From Pseudomonas marginalis (lineage in GTDB: Bacteria; Pseudomonadota; Gammaproteobacteria; Pseudomonadales; Pseudomonadaceae), in contig NZ_VTFG01000002.1 of NCBI RefSeq assembly GCF_008692035.1, positions 868,001 through 932,000 of the forward strand: a stretch of 64,000 bases of DNA, written 5' to 3'. A program made the position numbers and the translations under genes. The first letter of the stretch is position 1, and each line of letters begins with the position of its first letter. Shown here one piece after another: positions 1-7,541 of the stretch. Below the pieces are notes generated by a model. The model searched no databases. It was not told the origin of the DNA and saw nothing but the letters and a program-made list of their open reading frames with translations.

Positions 1-1
1 A

Positions 2-466
2 TTTGGTGGCGAGATGGTGCAACAGGCTGAGTACCAAAGCGCGAGCTTTCGCCCGGCACCGCTGGGCTTCGAGGCCGGCACCCCGCCGATCGCCGGTGTG
101 ATCGGCCTGGGCGCGTCCCTTGACTACCTGAGTTCGCTGGATCAGCACGCGGTGCTCGCCCATGAAGCGGCCCTGCATGACTACCTGTTGCGCGGGCTGA
201 ACGCGCGCAATGGCGTCCGTGTGCTGGGCTCGCCGCAAGCAGCGCTGGTCAGTTTTGTGGTCGAGGGCGTGCACAACGCCGACCTCGCGCACCTGCTGAC
301 CGAGCAAGGCATTGCCGTACGCGCCGGCCATCACTGCGCGATGCCGCTGCTCAAGGCGATGCACTTGTCGGGGGCGATCCGTGTCTCCCTGGCGCTGTAT
401 AACGACTCCGATGACCTGGAACGCTTCTTTGAAGCGCTGGACCGGGCGCTGGATATGCTGCGATGA
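2..466 (+). CDS. csdA: Cysteine desulfurase CsdA/SufS family, C-terminal part (5' end outside window)
   Basis: This is the C-terminal end of a PLP-dependent class V aminotransferase-fold cysteine desulfurase, which takes sulfur from cysteine as an enzyme persulfide for Fe-S or other sulfur transfer. The frame is open from base 2, so the first codon lies outside the window; about 154 residues remain of roughly 400. Visible family features are FGGEM at the edge, the EAGTPP stretch, and the catalytic cysteine loop RAGHHCAMPL. The stop overlaps the next start as ATGA, and that gene is a SufE-type acceptor. This supports a CsdA-CsdE pair rather than an isc desulfurase. SufS is the alternative name, but the tcdA gene close by favours the csd assignment. 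Confidence 0.9.
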   Translation, partial: FGGEMVQQAEYQSASFRPAPLGFEAGTPPIAGVIGLGASLDYLSSLDQHAVLAHEAALHDYLLRGLNARNGVRVLGSPQAALVSFVVEGVHNADLAHLLTEQGIAVRAGHHCAMPLLKAMHLSGAIRVSLALYNDSDDLERFFEALDRALDMLR

Positions 467-876
467 GCCTGCCGGTAGATGCGGTAGCTGCGCTGGAGGC
501 CTTCCAGTCAGTCGGCAGTTGGGAACAGCGGGCACGCATGCTGATGCAGTGGGGTGAACGCCTGCCCGTATTGGCGGACGAGGAGAAGGTCGATGCCAAC
601 CTGGTGCAGGGCTGTGAGAGCCTGGTGTGGTTGGTGGGGCGCTTGCACGATGGCCACTGGCAGTTCGCCGCGAGCAGCGATGCGCGGATGATTCGTGGCT
701 TGGTGGCATTGCTGCTGGCGCGGGTCAATGGGCTGTCGGCGGACGAGTTGCAGGCGGTCGACTTGCCTGACTGGTTCAATCAGCTGGGGCTTTCCCGTCA
801 ACTGTCGCCGTCGCGCAGCAATGGGCTGAATGCAGTCCTGCAGCGCATGCGCGAACTCAGTCATACCCACATTTGA
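463..876 (+). CDS. csdE: SufE/CsdE sulfur acceptor protein
   Basis: This 137-residue protein belongs to the SufE family, which accepts the persulfide sulfur from the partner cysteine desulfurase and passes it on. The acceptor cysteine is C51 in the motif VQGCESLVWL, followed by the typical mixed alpha/beta core and the segment rich in leucines around residues 80-100. The length is normal for the family. The start overlaps the upstream csdA stop by four bases (ATGA), so translation is probably coupled and the pair likely works as one complex. It is convergent with tcdA, with only about 20 bp between them. The name sufE would be equally acceptable on sequence alone. Confidence 0.93.
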   Translation: MSLPVDAVAALEAFQSVGSWEQRARMLMQWGERLPVLADEEKVDANLVQGCESLVWLVGRLHDGHWQFAASSDARMIRGLVALLLARVNGLSADELQAVDLPDWFNQLGLSRQLSPSRSNGLNAVLQRMRELSHTHI

Positions 877-896
877 ACCGTGTAACGTTCTGAGGC

Positions 897-1706
897 TCAG
901 GCGGGCTTGACCCGCTCCGAAGGCCTGCGCACCCCGGCCACAATCTTGTCCACCGCCTTGGTCGCCGCGACCATGCCGAAGGTCGCCGTCACCATCATCA
1001 CCGCGCCAAACCCGCCGGCGCAGTCCAGCTTCACCCCATCACCGACAAAACTCTTCTGCAGGCAGATGCTGCCATCCGGCTTGGGGTAGCGCAGTTGCTC
1101 GGTGGAAAACACGCACGGCACGCTGTAATGGCGGGTCACGGTGCGGGAAAAACCGTAGTCACGGCGCAAGGTGGAGCGCACTTTCGACGCCAAGGGGTCA
1201 TTAAAGGTGCGGTTCAGGTCACAGACCTGGATCAGCGTCGGGTCGATCTGCCCACCGGCGCCACCGGTGGTGATGATCTGGATCTTGCGGCGCTTGCACC
1301 AGGCGATCAGCGCGGCCTTGGCATTGACGGCGTCGATGCAGTCGATCACGCAATCAATGTTGGGCGTGATGTACTCCGCCATGGTGTCGCGGGTGACGAA
1401 ATCCGCCACCGCATGCACCGTGCAATCCGGGTTGATCGCGCGCAGGCGCTCGGCCATCACCTCGACCTTGGGCTTGCCCACGGTGCTGTCCAAGGCGTGC
1501 AACTGGCGGTTGCTGTTGCTGACGCAGACGTCGTCCAGGTCGAACAGCGAAATCTCGCCCACTCCGCAACGGGCCATGGCTTCCGCCGCCCACGAGCCGA
1601 CGCCGCCGACGCCGACGATCGCCACATGGGCCGCTTTCAAGCGCTCCAGGCCTTCAATGCCATACAAGCGGGCGACGCCTGCAAACCGCGGATCTTCTGT
1701 ACTCAT
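897..1706 (-). CDS. tcdA: tRNA threonylcarbamoyladenosine dehydratase TcdA (CsdL)
   Basis: This E1-like ThiF/MoeB-fold enzyme (269 aa) cyclises the t6A37 modification of tRNA to ct6A in an ATP-dependent reaction. The nucleotide-binding GVGGVGSWAAEA motif sits near residue 32, followed by the FDLDDVCVSNSNRQ acidic segment and a VIDCIDAVNAK stretch. In E. coli the csdA-csdE-tcdA genes cluster and CsdA-CsdE supply sulfur relay, and the same grouping is seen here. Two in-frame ATGs are possible (1712 and 1706); I chose 1706 because a GGGG stretch lies about 8 nt upstream, against 3 nt for the other. Length is normal. Confidence 0.93.
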   Translation of the reverse strand: MSTEDPRFAGVARLYGIEGLERLKAAHVAIVGVGGVGSWAAEAMARCGVGEISLFDLDDVCVSNSNRQLHALDSTVGKPKVEVMAERLRAINPDCTVHAVADFVTRDTMAEYITPNIDCVIDCIDAVNAKAALIAWCKRRKIQIITTGGAGGQIDPTLIQVCDLNRTFNDPLASKVRSTLRRDYGFSRTVTRHYSVPCVFSTEQLRYPKPDGSICLQKSFVGDGVKLDCAGGFGAVMMVTATFGMVAATKAVDKIVAGVRRPSERVKPA

Positions 1707-1924
1707 GACCATTACCCCAAAAACCGGCGCGCATTATAGGACTACGCAGCGACAAGTTTTAAGCTACAAGCTACAAGTTAAGAACTTAGATGTACTTTCG
1801 CTGCCCAATGTCCGGTTTTTCTCGGCTTGCTGTACGGTCAGGGAAAGGCCGGTGTAGGATGCGCGCCGTTCGGTGCAGGCCGACACCTCTTTTCGTTCCA
1901 CACCCTTTGGAACCCGACATAACC

Positions 1925-4516
1925 ATGGCATCGCGTAAATTTGGACTCAACCTGGTGATAGTGCTGGCAATTGCCGCGCTGTTCACCGGCTTCTGGGCGC
2001 TGATCAACCGCCCGGTCACTGCTCCCAACTGGCCCGAGCAGATCTCCGGTTTTTCCTACTCGCCGTTCCAGCAAGGCCAGTACCCGCAGAAAGACCAGTA
2101 CCCCACCGACGAGCAGATGCGTCGCGATCTGGAGATCATGAGCAAGCTGACGGATAACATCCGCACCTACTCGGTCGACGGCACGCTGGGGGACATTCCC
2201 AAGCTGGCCGAAGAGTTCGGCCTGCGCGTAACCCTGGGGATCTGGATCAGCCCGGACCTGGAGCGTAACGAGCGCGAAGTCCAGCGCGCCATCGAGATCG
2301 CCAACAGCTCGCGCAGTGTCGTGCGGGTTGTGGTCGGTAACGAGGCGCTGTTCCGTGAAGAGATCACCCCTGAAGCGCTGATTGTGCTGCTGGACCGAGT
2401 GCGCGCCGCCGTGAAAGTCCCGGTGACGACCTCCGAGCAATGGCATATCTGGGAAAAGAACCCGCAACTGGCCAAGCACGTCGACCTGATCGCCGCGCAC
2501 ATCCTGCCGTTCTGGGAATACATCCCGATGGACAAGGCCGGCCAGTACGTACTCGACCGCGCCAGGGACCTGAAGAAACTGTTCCCGAAAAAGCCGCTGC
2601 TGTTGTCGGAAGTGGGCTGGCCAAGTAACGGCCGTATGCGCGGCGGGAATGAAACGTCCCCCGCAGACCAGGCCATTTACCTGCGTACGCTGGTGAACAA
2701 GCTGAACCGCCAGGGCTACAACTACTTCGTGATCGAGGCCTTCGACCAGCCGTGGAAGGTCAGCGACGAAGGCTCGGCCGGCGCGTATTGGGGCGTCTAC
2801 AACGCCGCGCGCCAGCAGAAATTCAACTTCGAAGGGCCGGTGGTGGCAATCCCGCAGTGGCGCGTCCTGGCGATCGGCTCGGTGGTGCTCGCCTTGCTGT
2901 CCCTGACCCTGCTGATGATCGACGGCTCATCCCTGCGCCAGCGTGGCCGCACCTTCCTGACCTTTATCGCGTTCCTCTGCGGTTCGGTACTGGTGTGGAT
3001 CGGCTACGACTACAGCCAGCAATACAGCACCTGGTTCAGCGTGACCGTCGGCATCTTGTTGGCCCTGGGCGCCCTGGGCGTGTTCATTGTGTTGCTGACC
3101 GAAGCCCACGAACTGGCGGAAGCGGTATGGACCCACAAGCGCCGGCGTGAATTCCTGCCGGTGGAAGGGGAATCGGACTACCGCCCGAAAGTGTCGATCC
3201 ATGTGCCGTGCTACAACGAGCCGCCAGAGATGGTCAAACAGACCCTCGACGCCCTGGCCGCCCTCGATTACCCGGACTACGAAGTCCTGATCATCGACAA
3301 CAACACCAAGGACCCGGCGGTATGGGAACCGGTGCGCGACTACTGCGAAACCCTGGGCCCGCGCTTCAAGTTTTTCCACGTCGCCCCCCTGGCCGGTTTC
3401 AAGGGCGGTGCACTGAACTACCTGATCCCGCACACCGCCAAGGATGCCGAAGTGATCGCGGTGATCGACTCGGACTACTGCGTGTCGCCGAACTGGCTCA
3501 AGCACATGGTGCCGCACTTCGCCGACCCGAAAATCGCCGTGGTGCAGTCGCCGCAGGACTACCGCGACCAGAACGAAAGCACCTTCAAGAAGCTCTGCTA
3601 CGCCGAATACAAAGGCTTCTTCCATATCGGCATGGTCACCCGTAACGACCGCGACGCGATCATCCAGCACGGCACCATGACCATGACCCGTCGCTCGGTG
3701 CTCGAGGAACTGGGCTGGGCCGACTGGTGCATCTGCGAAGACGCCGAACTGGGCCTGCGGGTATTCGAGAAAGGCCTGTCGGCGGCGTACTACCACGACA
3801 GCTACGGCAAGGGCCTGATGCCGGATACCTTTATCGACTTCAAGAAACAGCGTTTCCGCTGGGCCTATGGCGCGATCCAGATCATCAAGCGCCACACCGC
3901 CAGCCTGTTGCGTGGCAAGGACACCGAGCTGACCCGTGGCCAGCGCTACCACTTCCTCGCGGGCTGGTTGCCGTGGGTGGCGGACGGCATGAACATCTTC
4001 TTCACCGTCGGCGCGCTGTTGTGGTCGGCGGCGATGATCATCGTGCCGACGCGGGTCGACCCGCCGCTGTTGATTTTCGCGATCCCGCCGTTGGCGTTAT
4101 TCGTGTTCAAGGTGGGCAAGATCATCTTCCTCTACCGCCGCGCGGTAGGTGTGAACCTCAAGGATGCATTCTGCGCCGCCCTGGCTGGCCTGGCGTTGTC
4201 CCACACCATCGCCAAGGCGGTGCTGTATGGCTTCTTCACCACCAGCATTCCGTTCTTTCGTACACCGAAAAACGCGGATAACCACGGCTTCTGGGTAGCG
4301 ATTTCCGAAGCCCGCGAAGAAATGTTCATCATGCTGCTGTTGTGGGGCGCGGCGCTGGGGATCTACCTGGTGCAGGGCCTGCCGAGCAATGACATACGTT
4401 TCTGGGTGGTGATGCTGCTGGTGCAATCGCTGCCGTATGTGGCGGCGTTGATCATGGCGTTCCTGTCGTCGCTGCCGAAACCGGCCGTGGCACCTGAGCC
4501 TGCACCTGTGGCTTAA
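1925..4516 (+). CDS. ndvB: GH17-GT2 fusion glucan glucosyltransferase (NdvB type)
   Basis: This 863-residue inner-membrane enzyme is expected to make and remodel beta-1,3-linked (cyclic) glucans. An N-terminal membrane segment (about 8-28) precedes a periplasmic GH17 domain with VVGNEALFREE (acid/base Glu) and PLLLSEVGWPSNG (nucleophile Glu). After several membrane helices (about 310-400) comes a cytoplasmic GT2 domain with VSIHVPCYNEPPE, the VIDSDY DxD motif, CEDAELGLR and QRFRWAYG, then C-terminal helices. In P. aeruginosa the equivalent gene ndvB makes glucans linked to biofilm drug tolerance. The frame extends to 1790, but the ATG at 1925 begins the conserved N-terminus. A terminator follows the stop. 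Confidence 0.9.
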   Translation: MASRKFGLNLVIVLAIAALFTGFWALINRPVTAPNWPEQISGFSYSPFQQGQYPQKDQYPTDEQMRRDLEIMSKLTDNIRTYSVDGTLGDIPKLAEEFGLRVTLGIWISPDLERNEREVQRAIEIANSSRSVVRVVVGNEALFREEITPEALIVLLDRVRAAVKVPVTTSEQWHIWEKNPQLAKHVDLIAAHILPFWEYIPMDKAGQYVLDRARDLKKLFPKKPLLLSEVGWPSNGRMRGGNETSPADQAIYLRTLVNKLNRQGYNYFVIEAFDQPWKVSDEGSAGAYWGVYNAARQQKFNFEGPVVAIPQWRVLAIGSVVLALLSLTLLMIDGSSLRQRGRTFLTFIAFLCGSVLVWIGYDYSQQYSTWFSVTVGILLALGALGVFIVLLTEAHELAEAVWTHKRRREFLPVEGESDYRPKVSIHVPCYNEPPEMVKQTLDALAALDYPDYEVLIIDNNTKDPAVWEPVRDYCETLGPRFKFFHVAPLAGFKGGALNYLIPHTAKDAEVIAVIDSDYCVSPNWLKHMVPHFADPKIAVVQSPQDYRDQNESTFKKLCYAEYKGFFHIGMVTRNDRDAIIQHGTMTMTRRSVLEELGWADWCICEDAELGLRVFEKGLSAAYYHDSYGKGLMPDTFIDFKKQRFRWAYGAIQIIKRHTASLLRGKDTELTRGQRYHFLAGWLPWVADGMNIFFTVGALLWSAAMIIVPTRVDPPLLIFAIPPLALFVFKVGKIIFLYRRAVGVNLKDAFCAALAGLALSHTIAKAVLYGFFTTSIPFFRTPKNADNHGFWVAISEAREEMFIMLLLWGAALGIYLVQGLPSNDIRFWVVMLLVQSLPYVAALIMAFLSSLPKPAVAPEPAPVA

Positions 4517-4534
4517 AAACTTGCGCAATGCACT

Positions 4535-4560
4535 AAACGGCGGCCTCTGGCCGCCGTTTT
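4535..4560 (+). terminator. Rho-independent terminator after ndvB
   Basis: An 11-base perfect GC-rich stem with a three-base loop ends in a T run just downstream of the ndvB stop codon. It separates ndvB from dapE. Confidence 0.9.
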
Positions 4561-4627
4561 GCTATAAGATAACGGCCGTTTTGTCCGCCCGCCCTGCTCT
4601 TCCAGACATGTTTCCCGGAGTTTTCCC

Positions 4628-5779
4628 ATGACGGCCCATGCCGACCTTTCGCCGACCCTTCAACTTGCCATCGACCTGATCCGTCGTCCCTCGGTCACGC
4701 CGATCGACGCCGATTGCCAGAAGCTGATGATGCAGCGCCTGGGCGACGCCGGTTTTGCGCTGGAGCCGATGCGCATCGAGGACGTGGACAACTTCTGGGC
4801 CACCCATGGCAAGCATGACGGCCCGGTGCTGTGCTTCGCCGGCCACACCGACGTGGTCCCCACCGGTCCGGTGCAAGCCTGGCAGAACGACCCGTTCGAC
4901 GCCTTGATCGACGAAAACGGCATGCTCTGCGGGCGTGGCGCGGCCGACATGAAGGGCAGCCTGGCCGCCATGCTGGTGGCGGCCGAGCGCTTCGTCAGCG
5001 ACTACCCGGACCACAAGGGCTCGGTCGCTTTCCTGATCACCAGCGATGAAGAAGGCCCGGCGCACCATGGCACCAAGGCCGTGATCGAACGCCTGGCTGC
5101 GCGCAAGGAGCGCCTGGACTGGTGCATCGTCGGCGAACCGTCGAGCACCACCCTGGTAGGTGACGTGGTCAAGAACGGCCGTCGCGGCTCCCTCGGCGCC
5201 ACCCTGACCGTGCGCGGCGTACAGGGCCATGTGGCCTACCCGCACCTGGCGAAGAACCCGATCCACCTGGCCGCACCGGCCCTGGCCGAACTGGCCGCCG
5301 AGCACTGGGACAACGGCAACGCCTTCTTCCCACCGACCAGCTTCCAGATCTCCAACCTCAACTCCGGCACCGGCGCCACCAACGTGATTCCGGGTGACCT
5401 GACGGCGGTGTTCAACTTCCGTTTTTCCACCGAATCCACGGTCGAAGGCCTGCAACAGCGCGTTGCGGCGATTCTCGACAAGCATGGCCTGGACTGGCAT
5501 GTGGAGTGGGCGCTGTCTGGCCTGCCGTTCCTCACCGAGCCGGGCGCGTTGCTCGATGCGGTGTCGGCCAGCATCAAGGCGATCACCGGGCGTGAGACCC
5601 AGGCCTCCACCAGTGGCGGCACCTCCGATGGGCGCTTCATTGCGACCCTCGGCACCCAGGTGGTCGAGTTGGGCCCGGTGAACGCGACGATCCACCAGGT
5701 CAACGAGCGGATCCTGGCCAGCGACCTCGACGTGCTGACCGAAATCTATTACCAGACCCTGATCAAGTTGCTCGCCTGA
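4628..5779 (+). CDS. dapE: Succinyl-diaminopimelate desuccinylase
   Basis: DapE (383 aa) hydrolyses N-succinyl-LL-diaminopimelate to LL-diaminopimelate and succinate, a step in lysine and peptidoglycan precursor synthesis in the cytoplasm. It is an M20-family di-zinc hydrolase. Metal and catalytic motifs are visible as CFAGHTDVVPTG (His, Asp), GRGAADMKGSLAAM (Asp), ITSDEEGPA (catalytic Glu-Glu) and the C-terminal TSGGTSDGRF. The dimerisation domain runs from about 180 to 290. The ATG follows a CGGAG element. The stop overlaps the rlmA start (TGATG), so the two are probably translated from one message. Length matches the family. Confidence 0.96.
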   Translation: MTAHADLSPTLQLAIDLIRRPSVTPIDADCQKLMMQRLGDAGFALEPMRIEDVDNFWATHGKHDGPVLCFAGHTDVVPTGPVQAWQNDPFDALIDENGMLCGRGAADMKGSLAAMLVAAERFVSDYPDHKGSVAFLITSDEEGPAHHGTKAVIERLAARKERLDWCIVGEPSSTTLVGDVVKNGRRGSLGATLTVRGVQGHVAYPHLAKNPIHLAAPALAELAAEHWDNGNAFFPPTSFQISNLNSGTGATNVIPGDLTAVFNFRFSTESTVEGLQQRVAAILDKHGLDWHVEWALSGLPFLTEPGALLDAVSASIKAITGRETQASTSGGTSDGRFIATLGTQVVELGPVNATIHQVNERILASDLDVLTEIYYQTLIKLLA

Positions 5780-6588
5780 TGCTGGCCTGCCCCATTTGCA
5801 GCGCCCCGCTCAACGCGGTGGACAATGGCGTGGCGTGCCCGGCCGGGCACCGTTTCGACCGCGCGCGCCAGGGTTACCTGAACCTGCTGCCGGTGCAGCA
5901 CAAGAACAGCCGCGACCCGGGCGACAACCTGGCGATGGTCGAGGCGCGCCGTGACTTTCTCAACGCCGGGCACTACGCCCCGGTGGCCAGGCGCCTGGCC
6001 GAGCTGGCCGCCGAACGCGCACCGCAGCGCTGGGTGGACATCGGTTGCGGCGAGGGTTACTACACCGCGCAAATCGCCGCGGCCCTGCCCCATGCCGATG
6101 GCTACGCCCTGGACATTTCCAAGGAAGCGGTCAAGCGCGCGTGCAAACGCGACCCGGCGCTGACCTGGTTGATCGCCAGCATGGCCCGCGTGCCGTTGGC
6201 CGACGCCAGCTGCCAGTTCCTCGCCAGTGTGTTCAGCCCGTTGGATTGGCAAGAGGCCAAGCGCCTGCTCAGTCCCGGCGGCGGCCTGATGAAGGTCGGC
6301 CCGACCAGCGGCCACCTGATGGAACTGCGCGAGCGCCTGTACGACGAAGTGCGCGAGTACACCGACGACAAGCACCTGGCCCTGGTGCCGGACGGCATGA
6401 GCCTGGCCCACAGTGAAACCCTGGAATTCAAGTTAAGCCTGGCCGAGCCCCAGGACCGCGCCAACCTGCTGGCCATGACCCCCCACGGCTGGCGCGCCAG
6501 TGCCGAACGCCGTGCCGAGGTGATCGAGGCGGCCGAGCCGCTGCTGGTCACGGTATCGATGCGCTACGATTATTTCGTGCTTCAATAA
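5779..6588 (+). CDS. rlmA: 23S rRNA (guanine-N1)-methyltransferase RlmA
   Basis: This 269-residue SAM-dependent enzyme methylates G745 of 23S rRNA (E. coli numbering). The N-terminus carries the zinc ribbon CPIC...CPAGH near residues 4-22 and then RARQGYLNLL, a hallmark of RlmA/RrmA. The SAM-binding motif WVDIGCGEGYYT lies around residue 83, and FSPLDWQEAKRLL and LMKVGP follow in the Rossmann core. It starts on the last base of the dapE stop, indicating coupling. Full length for the family; RlmA(II) of Gram-positives is less likely given the host. Confidence 0.92.
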   Translation: MLACPICSAPLNAVDNGVACPAGHRFDRARQGYLNLLPVQHKNSRDPGDNLAMVEARRDFLNAGHYAPVARRLAELAAERAPQRWVDIGCGEGYYTAQIAAALPHADGYALDISKEAVKRACKRDPALTWLIASMARVPLADASCQFLASVFSPLDWQEAKRLLSPGGGLMKVGPTSGHLMELRERLYDEVREYTDDKHLALVPDGMSLAHSETLEFKLSLAEPQDRANLLAMTPHGWRASAERRAEVIEAAEPLLVTVSMRYDYFVLQ

Positions 6589-6642
6589 CCGACTTTTAAC
6601 CATCCGCGAATGGATTTTCGAATCCCGCAACGAGGAATATCC

Positions 6643-7020
6643 ATGCGCCAACCCGATATCGAGATTTACCTGAAGGACGCCGACGTCGACTACAAGGCCA
6701 TCGCCGCCTGGCTGGGCGCTGCCCTGGGCCCTTGCAGCGACTGGGTCCAGCGTGGCCAGACCTACAAGTGCAAGGCCGGCAATGTGCCGGTCACCTGGCT
6801 GCCGAAAGCCGTAGGCAAGTGGAACAGCCTGTACCTGGAAAGTGACCAGACGCCGTGGGAAGACGACATTGCCTGCGCCCGCGCTGCGTTTGCTGCGCTG
6901 AACGTGGAAGTGCGCTGCGCACCGGGGAGCTGGGTCGAGGAAGAAGGTGAGGAAAGCGCCGACACCTGGATTCGCATCAGCGCGGACGGTGAAGAGCAGA
7001 TCACCTGGAAAACTGCCTGA
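6643..7020 (+). CDS. Conserved hypothetical protein (125 aa)
   Basis: I do not recognise a named domain in this 125-residue acidic, soluble-looking protein. It has no signal peptide or membrane segment. It contains several tryptophans (WLGAALG, SDWVQRG, VTWLP, GKWNS, SWVEEE, TWIRIS) and the acidic run EEEGEES near the C-terminus. The frame is open from 6610, but the ATG at 6643 is preceded by CGAGGAATAT at proper spacing, so I start there. It lies 54 bp after rlmA and may be its third operon member. Codon usage looks like its neighbours. A housekeeping role is a guess. Confidence 0.8.
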   Translation: MRQPDIEIYLKDADVDYKAIAAWLGAALGPCSDWVQRGQTYKCKAGNVPVTWLPKAVGKWNSLYLESDQTPWEDDIACARAAFAALNVEVRCAPGSWVEEEGEESADTWIRISADGEEQITWKTA

Positions 7021-7043
7021 GCCTGAATTGCGAACCCAGTCAA

Positions 7044-7136
7044 ATGTGGGAGGGGGCTTGCCCCCGATAGCGGTGTATCAGCCAATGTATTCAGTGACTG
7101 ACACTCTGCCATCGGGAGCAAGCCCCCTCCCACATG
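7044..7136. repeat. REPIN: two inverted REP copies (GTGGGAGGGGGCTTGC family)
   Basis: Two REP sequences in opposite orientation, beginning TGTGGGAGGGGGCTTGCCCC and ending in its near reverse complement, enclose about 45 bp. The core matches the abundant SBW25 group I palindrome as I remember it. It sits between the convergent ends of the 6643 gene and the cold-shock gene, and could also stop transcription. Confidence 0.92.
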
Positions 7137-7151
7137 GGTTCAGTGGTGAAC

Positions 7152-7361
7152 TTACAGACCGACCACATCCTCCGCCTGCAACCCCTTCTCGCCGCTTACC
7201 ACGGCGTATTCCACCTGCTGGCCCTCGGCCAACGAACGGTGGCCGTCGCCGCGAATGGCGCGGTAGTGCACAAACACATCCTTGCCATCTTCACGCTGGA
7301 TGAAGCCATAGCCCTTGGCGTCGTTGAACCACTTCACATTGCCTGTCTCGCGCGTTGCCAT
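7152..7361 (-). CDS. Cold-shock domain protein (CspA family)
   Basis: This 69-residue single OB-fold protein binds single-stranded RNA or DNA and acts as an RNA chaperone. The two RNA-binding motifs are present: KGYGFI (RNP1, around residue 17) and DVFVHY (RNP2, around 28). The family usually has VFVHFS; here it reads VFVHYRAI. The C-terminus EKGLQAEDV is typical. It is divergent from plsB across about 180 bp, which should hold its promoter and a 5' leader, and its end is closed by a REPIN. Several csp paralogues occur in Pseudomonas, so I give no symbol. Confidence 0.93.
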   Translation of the reverse strand: MATRETGNVKWFNDAKGYGFIQREDGKDVFVHYRAIRGDGHRSLAEGQQVEYAVVSGEKGLQAEDVVGL

Positions 7362-7541
7362 CTGTTCACTCCCACTTGATTGTTATTGTTGAGCCGATCG
7401 CGTTGAACTGCCGAGTATAAGACAGGCTCAAAAACGATCAACTCAAGTTTACATCGCTGCTTTTTTGCCGATTTTCGGCGAATACGGCACACTACCCGCC
7501 CGAGCGCCTGCTCGGTTTTTCCCACTTGAAGCAGCTCGCCT

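Noticed and set aside
1762..1783. AGCTACAAGCTACAAG tandem
   Set aside because: Only two short copies upstream of ndvB; too little to call an operator, though it resembles the mexL-rsmJ hairpin sequence.
7044..7136. Repeats considered as a possible CRISPR
   Set aside because: Only two inverted copies with one spacer and no cas genes; this is a REPIN.
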